Positions 17,407-25,705 of a stretch of DNA of 64,000 nt are shown here, in pieces (positions within the stretch are counted from its first letter, which is position 1; every line of letters starts with the position of its first letter). The position numbers and the translations under genes are program-made. The stretch comes from Hippopus hippopus (Eukaryota > Mollusca > Bivalvia > Cardiida > Cardiidae). Location: NCBI GenBank assembly GCA_946811185.2, contig OX328102.1, positions 13,269,194-13,333,193 on the forward strand. The letters run 5' to 3'. The notes below the pieces were generated by a model, which ran no database searches, was not told the origin of the DNA, and was given only the letters and a program-made list of their open reading frames with translations.

Positions 17407-17694
17407 ATGTTTACAAGAAAACTGACCTCGAGTGAACGCAAGATACAACGCAAAATGAATGTTGCCAAACGAGAATTTATGGAAGCCTACAAACAGATCG
17501 AGTTGCTAGAACATCGTCAAAATGTGGTAGAAGAAGCATACAAGATGTCAGAACGTACAAATAACAGATTGTACTGCTGTTACTTTGGGATAAAATTATG
17601 GGTTATTGAAGGAACACTCGATATGTACAGAGACTATACCCGCTGTAAGCGTGAACAGATGGATGAACTTGACCGGGAGTTTTTCGGCGAATAG
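17407..17694 (+). CDS. 95-aa basic helical protein (paralogue pair, copy 2)
   Basis: Paralogue of 16390-16683, with matching helical register and conserved YKMSERTNNR and VIEGTLDMY motifs. N-terminus FTRKLTSSERKIQRKMN is basic; the C-terminus ELDREFFGE is acidic. The 5' leaders after the TATA boxes are nearly identical (AGTCCGGACTCAATTG in both), showing a recent whole-cassette duplication with diverged coding sequence. Followed by SL8 42 nt after the stop. Confidence 0.78.
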   Translation: MFTRKLTSSERKIQRKMNVAKREFMEAYKQIELLEHRQNVVEEAYKMSERTNNRLYCCYFGIKLWVIEGTLDMYRDYTRCKREQMDELDREFFGE

Positions 17695-17735
17695 ATCCAA
17701 CTCTGAATATTTTAGAGTTGATTTCTTTAAAAAAC

Positions 17736-17751
17736 AGCCCTTTTCAGGGCT
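17736..17751 (+). terminator. Histone-type 3' stem-loop SL8 with ACCCA and CAAGAAAGA
   Basis: AGCCCTTTTCAGGGCT, ACCCA, then CAAGAAAGA starting 9 nt after the stem. All three parts of a histone 3' end are present in canonical order. Confidence 0.9.
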
Positions 17752-17957
17752 ACCCAACACCAAGAAAGAGTGATCTTTCTTCAAATTTGTCAATTTCCTC
17801 TAAGAATTACAATCAATCAGTTACAGTCAAAAAAGAGGTCCTTTGCATCAACTCTCTAGCTAAATCTTTCCCCAAAGAACAAAATCGTTCCTCAGACTAA
17901 GTCCAACAGTAAGTTTTGAGTAAGAAAAACCCATCTCTCCAATAAAACTAAAGATAT

Positions 17958-18029
17958 AACGAGCTTTTTGATTGGACAACGTTAATTCTGAGTCAAAAAT
18001 AGGTCAATCCATCCAGCAAAACTATAAAA
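17958..18029 (+). promoter_or_regulatory. Short promoter P7 and TATA
   Basis: Only the gene-proximal half of the module: GATTGGACAACGTTAATTC, an AGGTCAATCC half-site, then TATAAAA at 18023-18029. Confidence 0.65.
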
Positions 18030-18067
18030 GGTCAATGTTTTATACATCAAATCATATTCGTTCCACC

Positions 18068-18274
18068 ATGGTTCAGATACTTATTTGCCCTTTGTGTGCT
18101 CAAGCATGCGACATAGAGTGTGGGAAATGTACATTTCCCCTACAGTATCTTGGACAAAAGCACAACTGTCCAAATCCTGCTGAGGGATTTTATGATGAAG
18201 ACGATGACCCAGGGGTTTGGTGCGAATGTTGCTGGCGAGAGATCAGACCTGTAGTTTATACAGTCGATGAATAG
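18068..18274 (+). CDS. Small acidic double-CxxC zinc protein (copy 2)
   Basis: 68 aa from ATG 18068, which has a near-ideal context (CCACCATGG) and lies 39 nt after the TATA box. The longer in-frame extension to 17972 runs back through the promoter and is not used. It carries CPLCAQACDIECGKC, an acidic EGFYDEDDD stretch and CECCWRE. Paralogue of 15580-15786. Probably zinc-binding; role unknown. SL9 follows 27 nt after the stop. Confidence 0.75.
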   Translation: MVQILICPLCAQACDIECGKCTFPLQYLGQKHNCPNPAEGFYDEDDDPGVWCECCWREIRPVVYTVDE

Positions 18275-18300
18275 CATTGCCAGACAACAAGACTCAAATC

Positions 18301-18316
18301 AGCCCTTTTCAGGGCT
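18301..18316 (+). terminator. Histone-type 3' stem-loop SL9 with CAAGAAAGA
   Basis: AGCCCTTTTCAGGGCT, ACCATTCAG, then CAAGAAAGAGTGATC. Confidence 0.85.
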
Positions 18317-18329
18317 ACCATTCAGCAAG

Positions 18330-18730
18330 AAAGAGTGATCTTTCGAATTGTCAATTTTCAGTCAAAAGACTTTCAGTCAAACAGTTATACTCAAAAAAGT
18401 CTAAGTCCAATACAGACCTAGTTTTCTCTTTCAAAATCACACTGTATTCCATATCAAAAAAGACTAAGTCCAAATTTCTGTGCATAACACGAATCTTCTC
18501 CTTCTAGTTTTTCTTTTTTACTCACACAAAGAAAGAAATACAACGAAGCTTCTGATTGGCCAACATTAAAGCAACGAAGCTTCTGATTGGTCAAAAACGT
18601 TAATTCTGAAAGATTATTCTTTTCAAATTTTGGCATTTCTACCTCTAAGAGTTACACTTAATAACACATAGCGTTTAAACCCCCTCTTCATCGATGGTGC
18701 TTTCGCCCGGGAACGCGCTCTTAATTCTGA
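18330..18730. other. Conserved intergenic spacer of the element
   Basis: Shorter version of the spacer: it lacks the CCAGAGACAGTG block but keeps the inverted-CCAAT sites and the CCCTCTTCATCGATGG hairpin with one changed base. No ORF. Confidence 0.6.
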
Positions 18731-18731
18731 A

Positions 18732-18889
18732 TCAAAGTAGGTCAATCCTAGTTCTGACGAGAGGATTGACCTACTTTGACATAGAATTAACGGTGTCCAA
18801 TCGATTCGTTCGTTATATCATTACACATTTTGATTGATCAACGTTAATTCTGAACCAAAGTAGGTCAATCCTCCCACCAGCTTATAAAA
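18732..18889 (+). promoter_or_regulatory. Palindromic promoter module P8 and TATA
   Basis: Complete module (GATTGACCTACTTTGAC, GAATTAACGG, CCAATC, the CGTTATATCATTACACATT core, AACGTTAATTC, GTAGGTCAATCC), then TATAAAA at 18883-18889. Almost base-for-base identical to P9. Confidence 0.78.
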
Positions 18890-18958
18890 GCCGATGATAT
18901 TTTTCTAAATAATAAATTATTCGACTCTCAGCTCTCGAATAAAACGCTAACGGAAAAA

Positions 18959-19635
18959 ATGGATTTCAACTTAAATGGATTCAACTTGGACGGTTTCAAC
19001 ATAGACGAATTCCTACCAAAAGAAAACACTGGAGATATTCTATCATCAGCAATGAATTCAACACTCATCAACCCATCTACAGCGATGAATTCAACACTCG
19101 TCAACCCAACGACTGCGATAAATACAACACTCATCAACCCAAAGACCGTATTGGACGACGTTTTTGAAGAAGTAAGACAGCTGAATTCAAAACAAATTCT
19201 GTATTGACTCAGCTTTTAGAAGAACTGAAGACTTTCAACAAACATTTGGAGGAGATAAAGACCTTAAACACAAAAACTGAACAACTGAGCAGAAACATTG
19301 ACACATTATGTCAACAGAGTAAGCGAGTTTCACCTGTTCCTGTGCAGATTCCGGTGAAAATACCGATGGAGTTTGACTTTGATAAAACCAGTCTTCATAA
19401 ACTAGTAGAGTCAATCGTAACTGTTGTAAAGAAAGAAAAACAACATCCAAAGGAAAAACAGCGAAGAGCAACAAAAAGAAAATCAGAGGAAAGCAATGGG
19501 GAACTTCACAAAAAGCAAGGAGTTCTCAACAACTGGGCAATCTCGACAATGACGGGCCAGGGCAAATATGGAAAAAAGATTGATGACTTCGATGATTTCA
19601 AGATCCCGAAAAAACCAAAGAAAAGCTGTCAGTAA
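18959..19635 (+). CDS. About 210-aa Asn/Thr-repeat and coiled-coil protein, split by a 41-nt intron or frameshift
   Basis: The 5' part (18959-19207) has FNLNGFNLDGFNIDEF and three tandem repeats of a 13-residue unit, AMNSTL-NP-TA. The 3' part (to 19635) is in the -1 frame, has no ATG, and holds a coiled coil (LLEELKTFNKHLEEIKTLN), a Pro/Val linker and a basic tail with KRKSEE and KKPKK patches. Between them GAAGAA-GTAAGA ... TATTGACTCAG-CTTTTAG fits a 41-nt intron (19166-19206 approximately) whose removal restores the frame exactly. A -1 ribosomal shift or a plain indel are alternatives. TATA at 18883-18889; SL10 32 nt after the stop. Function unknown; a nuclear, multimeric protein is a guess. 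Confidence 0.65.
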
Positions 19636-19666
19636 AGGCGAAAAAAACATTCCAATACAGAAACAC

Positions 19667-19682
19667 AGCCCTTTTCAGGGCT
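19667..19682 (+). terminator. Histone-type 3' stem-loop SL10
   Basis: AGCCCTTTTCAGGGCT followed by AACCCAACACCACGAAAAGATC. Marks the inner edge of the right TIR. Confidence 0.85.
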
Positions 19683-19699
19683 AACCCAACACCACGAAA

Positions 19700-20160
19700 A
19701 GATCTTTCTTTTCGAATTGTCAATTTCCTCTAAAAGAGATACACTCTAAGAGTTATACTAAAAAAAAAAAGCCTAAGTCCACAGTCCCACTGCAAATTTT
19801 TTTTTGCTCTAACCAGACAAAAAAAAAAGTCTATTCCCAGACCTCTTGACCAGAGACAGTGTGGGTATTAAAATCACACTGTATTCCATGTCAAAAAAAA
19901 GACTAAGTCCAATTCCTGTGCATAACACGAATCTTCTCCTTCTAGCTTCTTTTTTTTACGCACACCAAGAAATATAACGAAGCTTCTGATTGGTCAACAT
20001 TAAGCCAACGAACCTTCTGACTGGTCAAAAAAACGTTAATTCTGAAAGATTATTCTTTTCAAATTTTGGCATTTCTACCTCTAAGAGTTACACTTAATAA
20101 CACATAGCGTTTAAACCCCCTCTTCATCGAGGGTGCTTTCGCCCGGGAACGCGCTCTTAA
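19700..20160. other. Conserved intergenic spacer in right TIR
   Basis: Mirror of 6661-7118, including the CCAGACCTCTTGACCAGAG block, two inverted-CCAAT sites and the GTTTAAACCCCCTCTTCATC hairpin block. No ORF. Confidence 0.65.
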
Positions 20161-20164
20161 TTCT

Positions 20165-20325
20165 GAATCAAAGTAGGTCAATCCTAGTTCTGACGAGAGG
20201 ATTGACCTACTTTGACATAGAATTAACGGTGTCCAATCGATTCGTTCGTTATATCATTACACATTTTGATTGGTCAACGTTAATTCTGAACCAAAGTAGG
20301 TCAATCCTCCCACCAGCTTATAAAA
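20165..20325 (+). promoter_or_regulatory. Palindromic promoter module P9 and TATA
   Basis: Same complete module as P8, with TATAAAA at 20319-20325; mirror of P1 in the left TIR. Confidence 0.78.
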
Positions 20326-20357
20326 GCCAGTGAAATTTTTCACTATTCAATTGAACG

Positions 20358-20786
20358 ATGGAAGATCTTCGAAAATCAGTTCAAAACTTAATGAGAGCGG
20401 TATCCACCCTCTCATTGAAATTAGAGAGGGTTAACAACCAGCTCAATCAGTTGATGGCAGAGGAAGAAAGACCACCACTACACCCACTAGTAAACTACAA
20501 GTTGGGGCTCGTCATCACACCAACAGAGTGGAAAAAAGACGAAAATAGATGCCCACTCTTTGAAGAAAGATTGCTCTTTCTTGATGGCGGGGTAGGTCTG
20601 AAGCCGACACCACTACCACCACTCAACGAGAAGAAGGTCGCCATTCCAGTGACGGAATGTTGGGATGACGATGACGAACCACCATTCTCTCTACACTTTA
20701 ACCTGAACGAGACGGAATTGAGGAGACTAAAGAGGCGGAAGGCAAGCAGCTGTCCAGCCTGCAGAAAAGTTGGAGCTTGTGTCTAA
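20358..20786 (+). CDS. 142-aa TIR gene: coiled coil plus C-terminal CPAC zinc motif
   Basis: The intact copy. Residues 1-40 form a heptad-type coiled coil (VQNLMRAVSTLSLKLERVNN), the middle is Pro-rich (PTPLPPLNEKK), then an acidic WDDDDEPP block, a basic helix LRRLKRRKASS and the C-terminal SCPACRKVGACV with three cysteines. The architecture parallels the 7165 gene. Placement inside the TIR means two copies per element, of which the left is frameshifted. ATG is 32 nt after TATA; SL11 lies 20 nt after the stop. Confidence 0.78.
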   Translation: MEDLRKSVQNLMRAVSTLSLKLERVNNQLNQLMAEEERPPLHPLVNYKLGLVITPTEWKKDENRCPLFEERLLFLDGGVGLKPTPLPPLNEKKVAIPVTECWDDDDEPPFSLHFNLNETELRRLKRRKASSCPACRKVGACV

Positions 20787-20805
20787 AAATACAACCTCCT
20801 CAAAC

Positions 20806-20821
20806 AGCCCTTTTCAGGGCT
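20806..20821 (+). terminator. Histone-type 3' stem-loop SL11
   Basis: AGCCCTTTTCAGGGCT, ACCATTCCACACGAAAGAGTG. Mirror of SL1. Confidence 0.82.
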
Positions 20822-20869
20822 ACCATTCCACACGAAAGAGTGATCTTTCAAATTGTCAATTTTCAAGAC

Positions 20870-21341
20870 TTTCAGTCAGTACAACCCCACTCAGGGTAAG
20901 CAGAATGGGGCACTCAGGGTAAGTCAGATAGGGACTGTCCAATCTCTGCAACATGTGCAGTCTAAGATCAACCGGAAATGGTCTTTGCCCTGTAACCATG
21001 ACGTCACGTGACTTTCCTAAGCCACACCCATCTTTCCCCCTCTCAGGGTAAGGAGAATAGGTACCGGAAGGTCACGTCAACCGGAAGTGACGTCACGTGT
21101 CGTCATGGCGACGTCACGTGACTTTCCTAAGCCACGCCCATTTCCCCCCTCAGGATAAAATCAGGGAGATAACTCCATTTACTAAAAATCACTTCCGGTT
21201 TGTCGAAAACTACTTCCGGTTTTGCCCCATTCTGCTTACCCGGGCCCCATTTCACTCCCCGGTTAGCAGAATGGGGCACTCAGGGTAAGTCAGATGGGGC
21301 ACATGGCCTATTTGTGCCCCATCTGACTCTCCTATACTACT
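20870..21341. promoter_or_regulatory. Element terminus rich in CRE, E-box and ETS-like sites
   Basis: GTGACGTCACGTG and CACGTGACTTTCC occur several times, with CCGGAAGT/ACTTCCGG repeats and CTTACCCTGAGT-x-GGGG repeats. Mirrored at 5582-6055. Could act as enhancer, replication origin or packaging end; function is inferred. Confidence 0.5.
21289..21327. repeat. Terminal hairpin palindrome, right
   Basis: Mirror image of 5596-5634 with the same 15-bp arms and 9-nt loop, followed inwards by the second GGGGCA palindrome. Confidence 0.75.
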
Positions 21342-21347
21342 GCCGTA
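21342..21347. repeat. Target site duplication, right (GCCGTA)
   Basis: Directly follows the ATACTACT terminus; identical to 5576-5581. Confidence 0.85.
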
Positions 21348-21443
21348 GATCTGTCTTTATCTTCGTAGATCCCCCCCTCCTGTCTCTCAATCTTTCAACA
21401 TGAGGATGTTGATTTGTTTTGAATATTTTTTTTTTTGTCCGTT

Positions 21444-21479
<36 letters not shown>

Positions 21480-22770
21480 CGGGCTTCTATTTTTTTTTTT
21501 GTATTGAGTTCTTGTTTTAGATAGCTGGGATTTATGTTTTACAGTTTTGGGTTCATTTCGGCCTTTCAATCCTGAACGTTTTCATTGACTTGATCACCGT
21601 AAGAGTGTTTATTGACTCGGATTTCTATATTCTGTACAAGTAAACATTTTCTAGACGATTCCTTGTTCAGAAACATTAACTGAAAAGGCTGATTACTTGC
21701 AGTCTACACATAACTTTCCTGCCTTTGTAAACGTAAAAATTCCGGACAGTGCTTTACAGAAATTTCTAAAACGTCCCTGAAAAGGAGGAAATACATTTAA
21801 CCAGCTCTAGGACTTTCTTCTTGCCGTGCATTTTTTCCCCTTGTACTGTTTATGTATGAGGTGATTTTTTTTAATTTTAGGACCATTGGTATCTTTATAA
21901 GCAGTGTTCCCACTAGCTTTTTATTTCAAGGGTACACTTACCCCCTGAGCTGTAAATCTGGGGGTAAGATTTCATATTAGAGGGTATGACAATAATGGTT
22001 CTCAACTAGAGGTAAAGCAATCAATATGGATGATTTGCAACACAAAAGTCTGTTATATTAAGATATCTGTGGAAATTTACTGCTTAAAGTCATTAAAAAG
22101 CTGAAAAGACGGTCTGAACTGACTCTGATCGGACAAAGTCAAAAGGAACATTTTGTTGTGTCATGGGTTTCCGTTTTTTTTGCACCGAGCATTTTTTCAT
22201 GTGTGTTAATTTATGGATAGGCATTTCCGCGTGATTTGACAATAATTTATTAATACGGGTAGCAATTAACTACAAACCCTATCAATTTACACAAGTAAAG
22301 CGGATAATGCCTTTTTTTTAACGTTTTTTTTTCTTACGTGAGGTCTCGCGTGTAACCAAAATTTGCTATGTGAATTTCAAATCTATAACGTGATTTACGC
22401 AATAATTTGCGTGAGTTCGAACACTGATAAGCCTTTCATTAATAGGGAAATAACTTATGTACTTAGTTCTTCGATGAGAGGATGAACCTTTGTTACAGTC
22501 ACTAAAATCAAATAAGCATAATCAATTTCTCTTGCCGACTGATGAGAGAGACAGAGAGGCAGAGAGACAGAGAAACAGTCAGACAGACAGGTGTTTGGAC
22601 AGGAACCCATATGCATTGCATAAATTTATCCTTGCCGAATGAGGGAGAGGTAGAGGGAGATGCAGACTCATAATTTTAGTACAAAAATCCATTTAACGAC
22701 CAATAAACTACTGTTTTAAGAACATAAATACCTTTAAATTGTTTTAAAATCAAAATCAGCCAGTAGAACT
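21348..22770. other. Intergenic with simple repeats
   Basis: (TC)n at about 21443-21476, a purine-rich GAGAGACAGAGAGGCAGAG stretch at about 22543-22590 and GAGGGAGAGG at about 22640. No coding or RNA gene recognised. Confidence 0.5.
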
Positions 22771-22779
22771 TTTTAAAAA

Positions 22780-23095
22780 TCTTTCAGGTGTAAAGCTGTG
22801 ACAGGTGTGAACAACAACTTGTAAGTGTGAAAATTGCCGTATAAACAATAACAGTGTAATCAAATAGCTTTTGACTGAAGAAAATCGTCTCACAAAGTAA
22901 TACTGAAGCAAAAATAAGATTAAAAATGTTTTTCAAAGACAACTAAGATAATAATATATTTGAATTTTGAAGATGGGGACGATATCTTCAAAATTTAATT
23001 TGGGGATGATATCTCCAGAGAATTCGTCCCCAAGTAAATTGGGGACGAATTCTCCAGGGGACGATTTCTCCACGGGACGATTTCTTCAGCATTCA
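22780..23095 (-). repeat. Interspersed repeat, right inverted partner
   Basis: Reverse-complement counterpart of 4600-4995: AAAAATCTTTCAGGTGTAAAGC, AACAACTTGTAAGTGTGAAAAT and then multiple GGGGACGA boxes. Flanks the Polinton-like element at roughly 0.6 kb (left) and 1.4 kb (right). Confidence 0.6.
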
Positions 23096-23453
23096 TCTAA
23101 CCCAGTACAAGAAAAAAGAAACAGGGTTTTTTCGACCCTGAAGAGAAAGTAATTTTAAAAATATTGCGGTGAAAGGAAAATACTAATCAGCATCCTTTCT
23201 TTTTTCTACAATATTTGCTTCTCTTTCAAAGACAAATATCGCTTTGGTATATCTCGTTCGAAAATTCTTTCTAATTTGGATAAACATGTTAGTTTGAAGA
23301 ATGAACTTACCCTCTGTAACCTGCGTAAAATTCCAAATCATAATCACAAATGATCAACGCAAGGGTGAATTAAGATCAGTAACAGACAAAAGGAGTCAAT
23401 GTAATGTGACACGTGTGCGTTAATTTTTACCAAGCAATTACATTACTGCTCAT

Positions 23454-25012
23454 GTGTCGCCCACCCTGCAGTGCGATACCGAGATCAAAGGAACACGGAG
23501 TTAAACCCTTCACCCATTTTGTGAAAATTCATATGACACGTACAAAGTATTTCTTAAAATCTCTTGAAAACTTAAGCTGGAATATAAATATTTTGTGAAT
23601 TGGGATAGAAAATTAAAAATTTGAATTGAAGCTGTGTTTCTTATGTTCATGAACTTGACTCTATTACAGTTATTCGTCTTTAGGAACAATGACTAAATGC
23701 GCAACATAAAAAGTTCAGTATTTTTCTTTTTAGATCGGGATTTTCTTAATATTCAAAGTATGCCTGAAGTGCTGTAATTTCAGTAAATGGACTGTCCCTG
23801 TCTCTTTGAAGACACTGAAAAGCTTCTTAACCCTTTACCAAACAATACAGAGTTTTAACAGCCCTGGAAACGAAGGTGCTTGAAAAAAAAGATGTAAAAG
23901 AAGGAAATGCTTGGAACCGGCATTTTCTCCTTTTCCCACGATATTTTCTACTTTTTCAAAAACAATTTCAATAATTTGACCGACGTCTAAACTGTCGGCT
24001 TCAAATGCTTTGGATTTCGATAGGTCCTAAGTTTTGCCGTTAACTAAAAGTTTTTAGACAAATAAGCCATCACTTAAATTGTTCAAAACCTTTTACCAAA
24101 TTGTAAAATCCTGACTTTTAAAGACCCTGAGAAAGATAGCTTTGAAAACATTGTAGGAAAAGAAGAAAATTCTAGTTACAAACATTGTCTCCTTTTCCCA
24201 CAATGTCTTCTACCCTTTTTTAACGAAATTCAATTTATGAGTCACACTTATTTTTTGTTGTCTACAAATGCTTTTAATTTGGACAAGTCAAAATTTTGTT
24301 GTTGTGTAAAGAAAAAAAAGTTATAAAAATTGCCATAGATGGTCTGATTGTTCAACACATGTCTGACATTGCCAAGTCGGTAAAATACAGGGCTTGAAAC
24401 CCAGGCATTGCTGGTTCGATTCATTTAAACTATTAATTCTTTGTCACACAATCACGAGTTAAAAAAAAGAAAGAAAAAGAAATCTTTTCAAAACATTGTG
24501 GGAAGAGGAGAAAGTGCTGGTAACCAGCATTTTCTCCTTTTCCCACGATGTTTTCTATTCAATTGAGTGTAAGTTTCATTAGTTGAGCCATATGAAATTG
24601 AAGTCTGCAAATGTTTTCAACTTGGAGAAGTCTTTTTTTCTGTAAAGGGTTAGAGTGTTGATAAATTTTTGTATAAGAAAAAAGAGATTTATTGTGTGCA
24701 AAGAGACAGCGACAGATCATTTACTGAAAGCTGGAACACCATAAAGTTTGAGTTTCTTGAAAAAATTCTGACCTCAGAATATATCAAATCCTCTTAGTTG
24801 CATTTTTTGCATCCCTGTTAATCGATGACTATCGTAACGACGAAGGTCAGTTCAAATTTTAAACCTTTTATTCCTTATAAAATGGTAGTTCAAGTTTCAT
24901 TTTTAGGAGAGAAATATGTGCTAAAACTGTTTTCATTATAAAGCTGGTAAAGGGTTAGCCGGGTGTTCCTTTGATCTCGGTATATCACTGCCGTAGTGGG
25001 TGATACATAGTC
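23454..25012. mobile_element. TIR-bounded element disrupted by MITEs
   Basis: Inverted ends of about 45 bp containing GATACCGAGATCAAAGGAACAC at 23477-23498, and its reverse complement GTGTTCCTTTGATCTCGGTAT at about 24963. The interior holds several copies of the TTAA-type palindromic MITE (for example 23827-24043) but no ORF. Probably a non-autonomous DNA transposon that served as a target for MITEs. Confidence 0.5.
23827..24043. mobile_element. Palindromic TTAA-type MITE
   Basis: TTAACCCTTTACCAAAC start, GGAAATGCTTGG/AACCGGCATTTTCTCC palindromic centre, TTAA at the right end. Further degraded copies follow at about 24085-24320 and 24480-24660. Confidence 0.6.
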
Positions 25013-25104
25013 TTTGCTAAGCACAAACTAACACACACGTATGGAAAGCCGTAGCTGTCTTATATCGTTCTTTTACAGTTCATTGCACCAAAATGTGTAT
25101 ATAT

Positions 25105-25275
25105 TAAATGAAAACATGTTTATATGGAACCAAACTGTGTTTGTATTAATGCATTTGTCCATATATGGAACCAAAGAAGCATGGTATTGCTTTGGTTCAT
25201 CAATATATTAAACCAAACTGTCTTTATATCAATGCATTTGTCCATATATTGAACCAAAGAAGCATGGTATGGTGA
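25105..25275. repeat. About 75-bp tandem repeat, two copies
   Basis: Unit includes AATGCATTTGTCCATATAT, GAACCAAAGAAGCATGGTAT and ATTAAACCAAACTGT; two and a bit copies. Confidence 0.6.
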
Positions 25276-25705
25276 ATTTCATTTCTAAAATGTCACCAAA
25301 TAACTACACGGGTATATTCAAGATAGCGTTTGTTTTCACCTTGGCCCATGTTGCTATCCCGTGATCACCGAAAATGCCCGGATGTCCGACGTTATCTATA
25401 ATATCTATCTGCTGGAATCGTGTTTGTTTGTCGAAGAAAAACGCCTGGATGTACTCAACAATCAGGTGCGCTCGGATTGAAGATTTTGATTGGATAACAT
25501 GTATCTTATCAGCTATCAATCGATAATAGTAGGCGAAGTTATCTACTGGTTAATTGGCCAAAATATTACGCTGCTCATAATATTAATCCACCATTCATGA
25601 AAACAGAGTTACTACCATCAACACTATTAATTGTCTCATTTTGTTCGCAGTTTTGGAATAAAATGTCAATAATTGCAAAAGGTTGTCGTTGAAAGTTGTA
25701 GGTAA

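Larger units (their letters stand above)
5582..21341. mobile_element. Polinton/Maverick-class element, 15.76 kb, complete ends
   Basis: The element is delimited by a 6-bp direct repeat GCCGTA (5576-5581 and 21342-21347) immediately outside inverted termini AGTAGTAT...ATACTACT. A 6-bp TSD, AG...CT ends, long TIRs and a protein-primed PolB are the established Polinton/Maverick signature, and 15-20 kb is the usual size. Both ends are present and the PolB ORF is open throughout. Genes recognised: PolB, a zinc-knuckle protein, a 221-aa ORF and about ten small genes with histone-like 3' ends. No retroviral-type integrase, FtsK-like ATPase, adenain-like protease or jelly-roll capsid can be recognised, so mobilisation in trans or a divergent gene set must be assumed. 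The first roughly 500 bp of the two TIRs differ at only a handful of positions by eye, which suggests a young insertion. Confidence 0.87.
19667..21341. repeat. Right terminal inverted repeat
   Basis: Inverted partner of 5582-7134. It carries the intact 142-aa version of the TIR gene. Near-terminal sequence differs from the left arm at about five sites over 500 bp (for example one C in CTCCCCTG, two G/A bases in the G-run after CCTGAG, and one A/C in GTGGMTTAGG). Confidence 0.85.
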
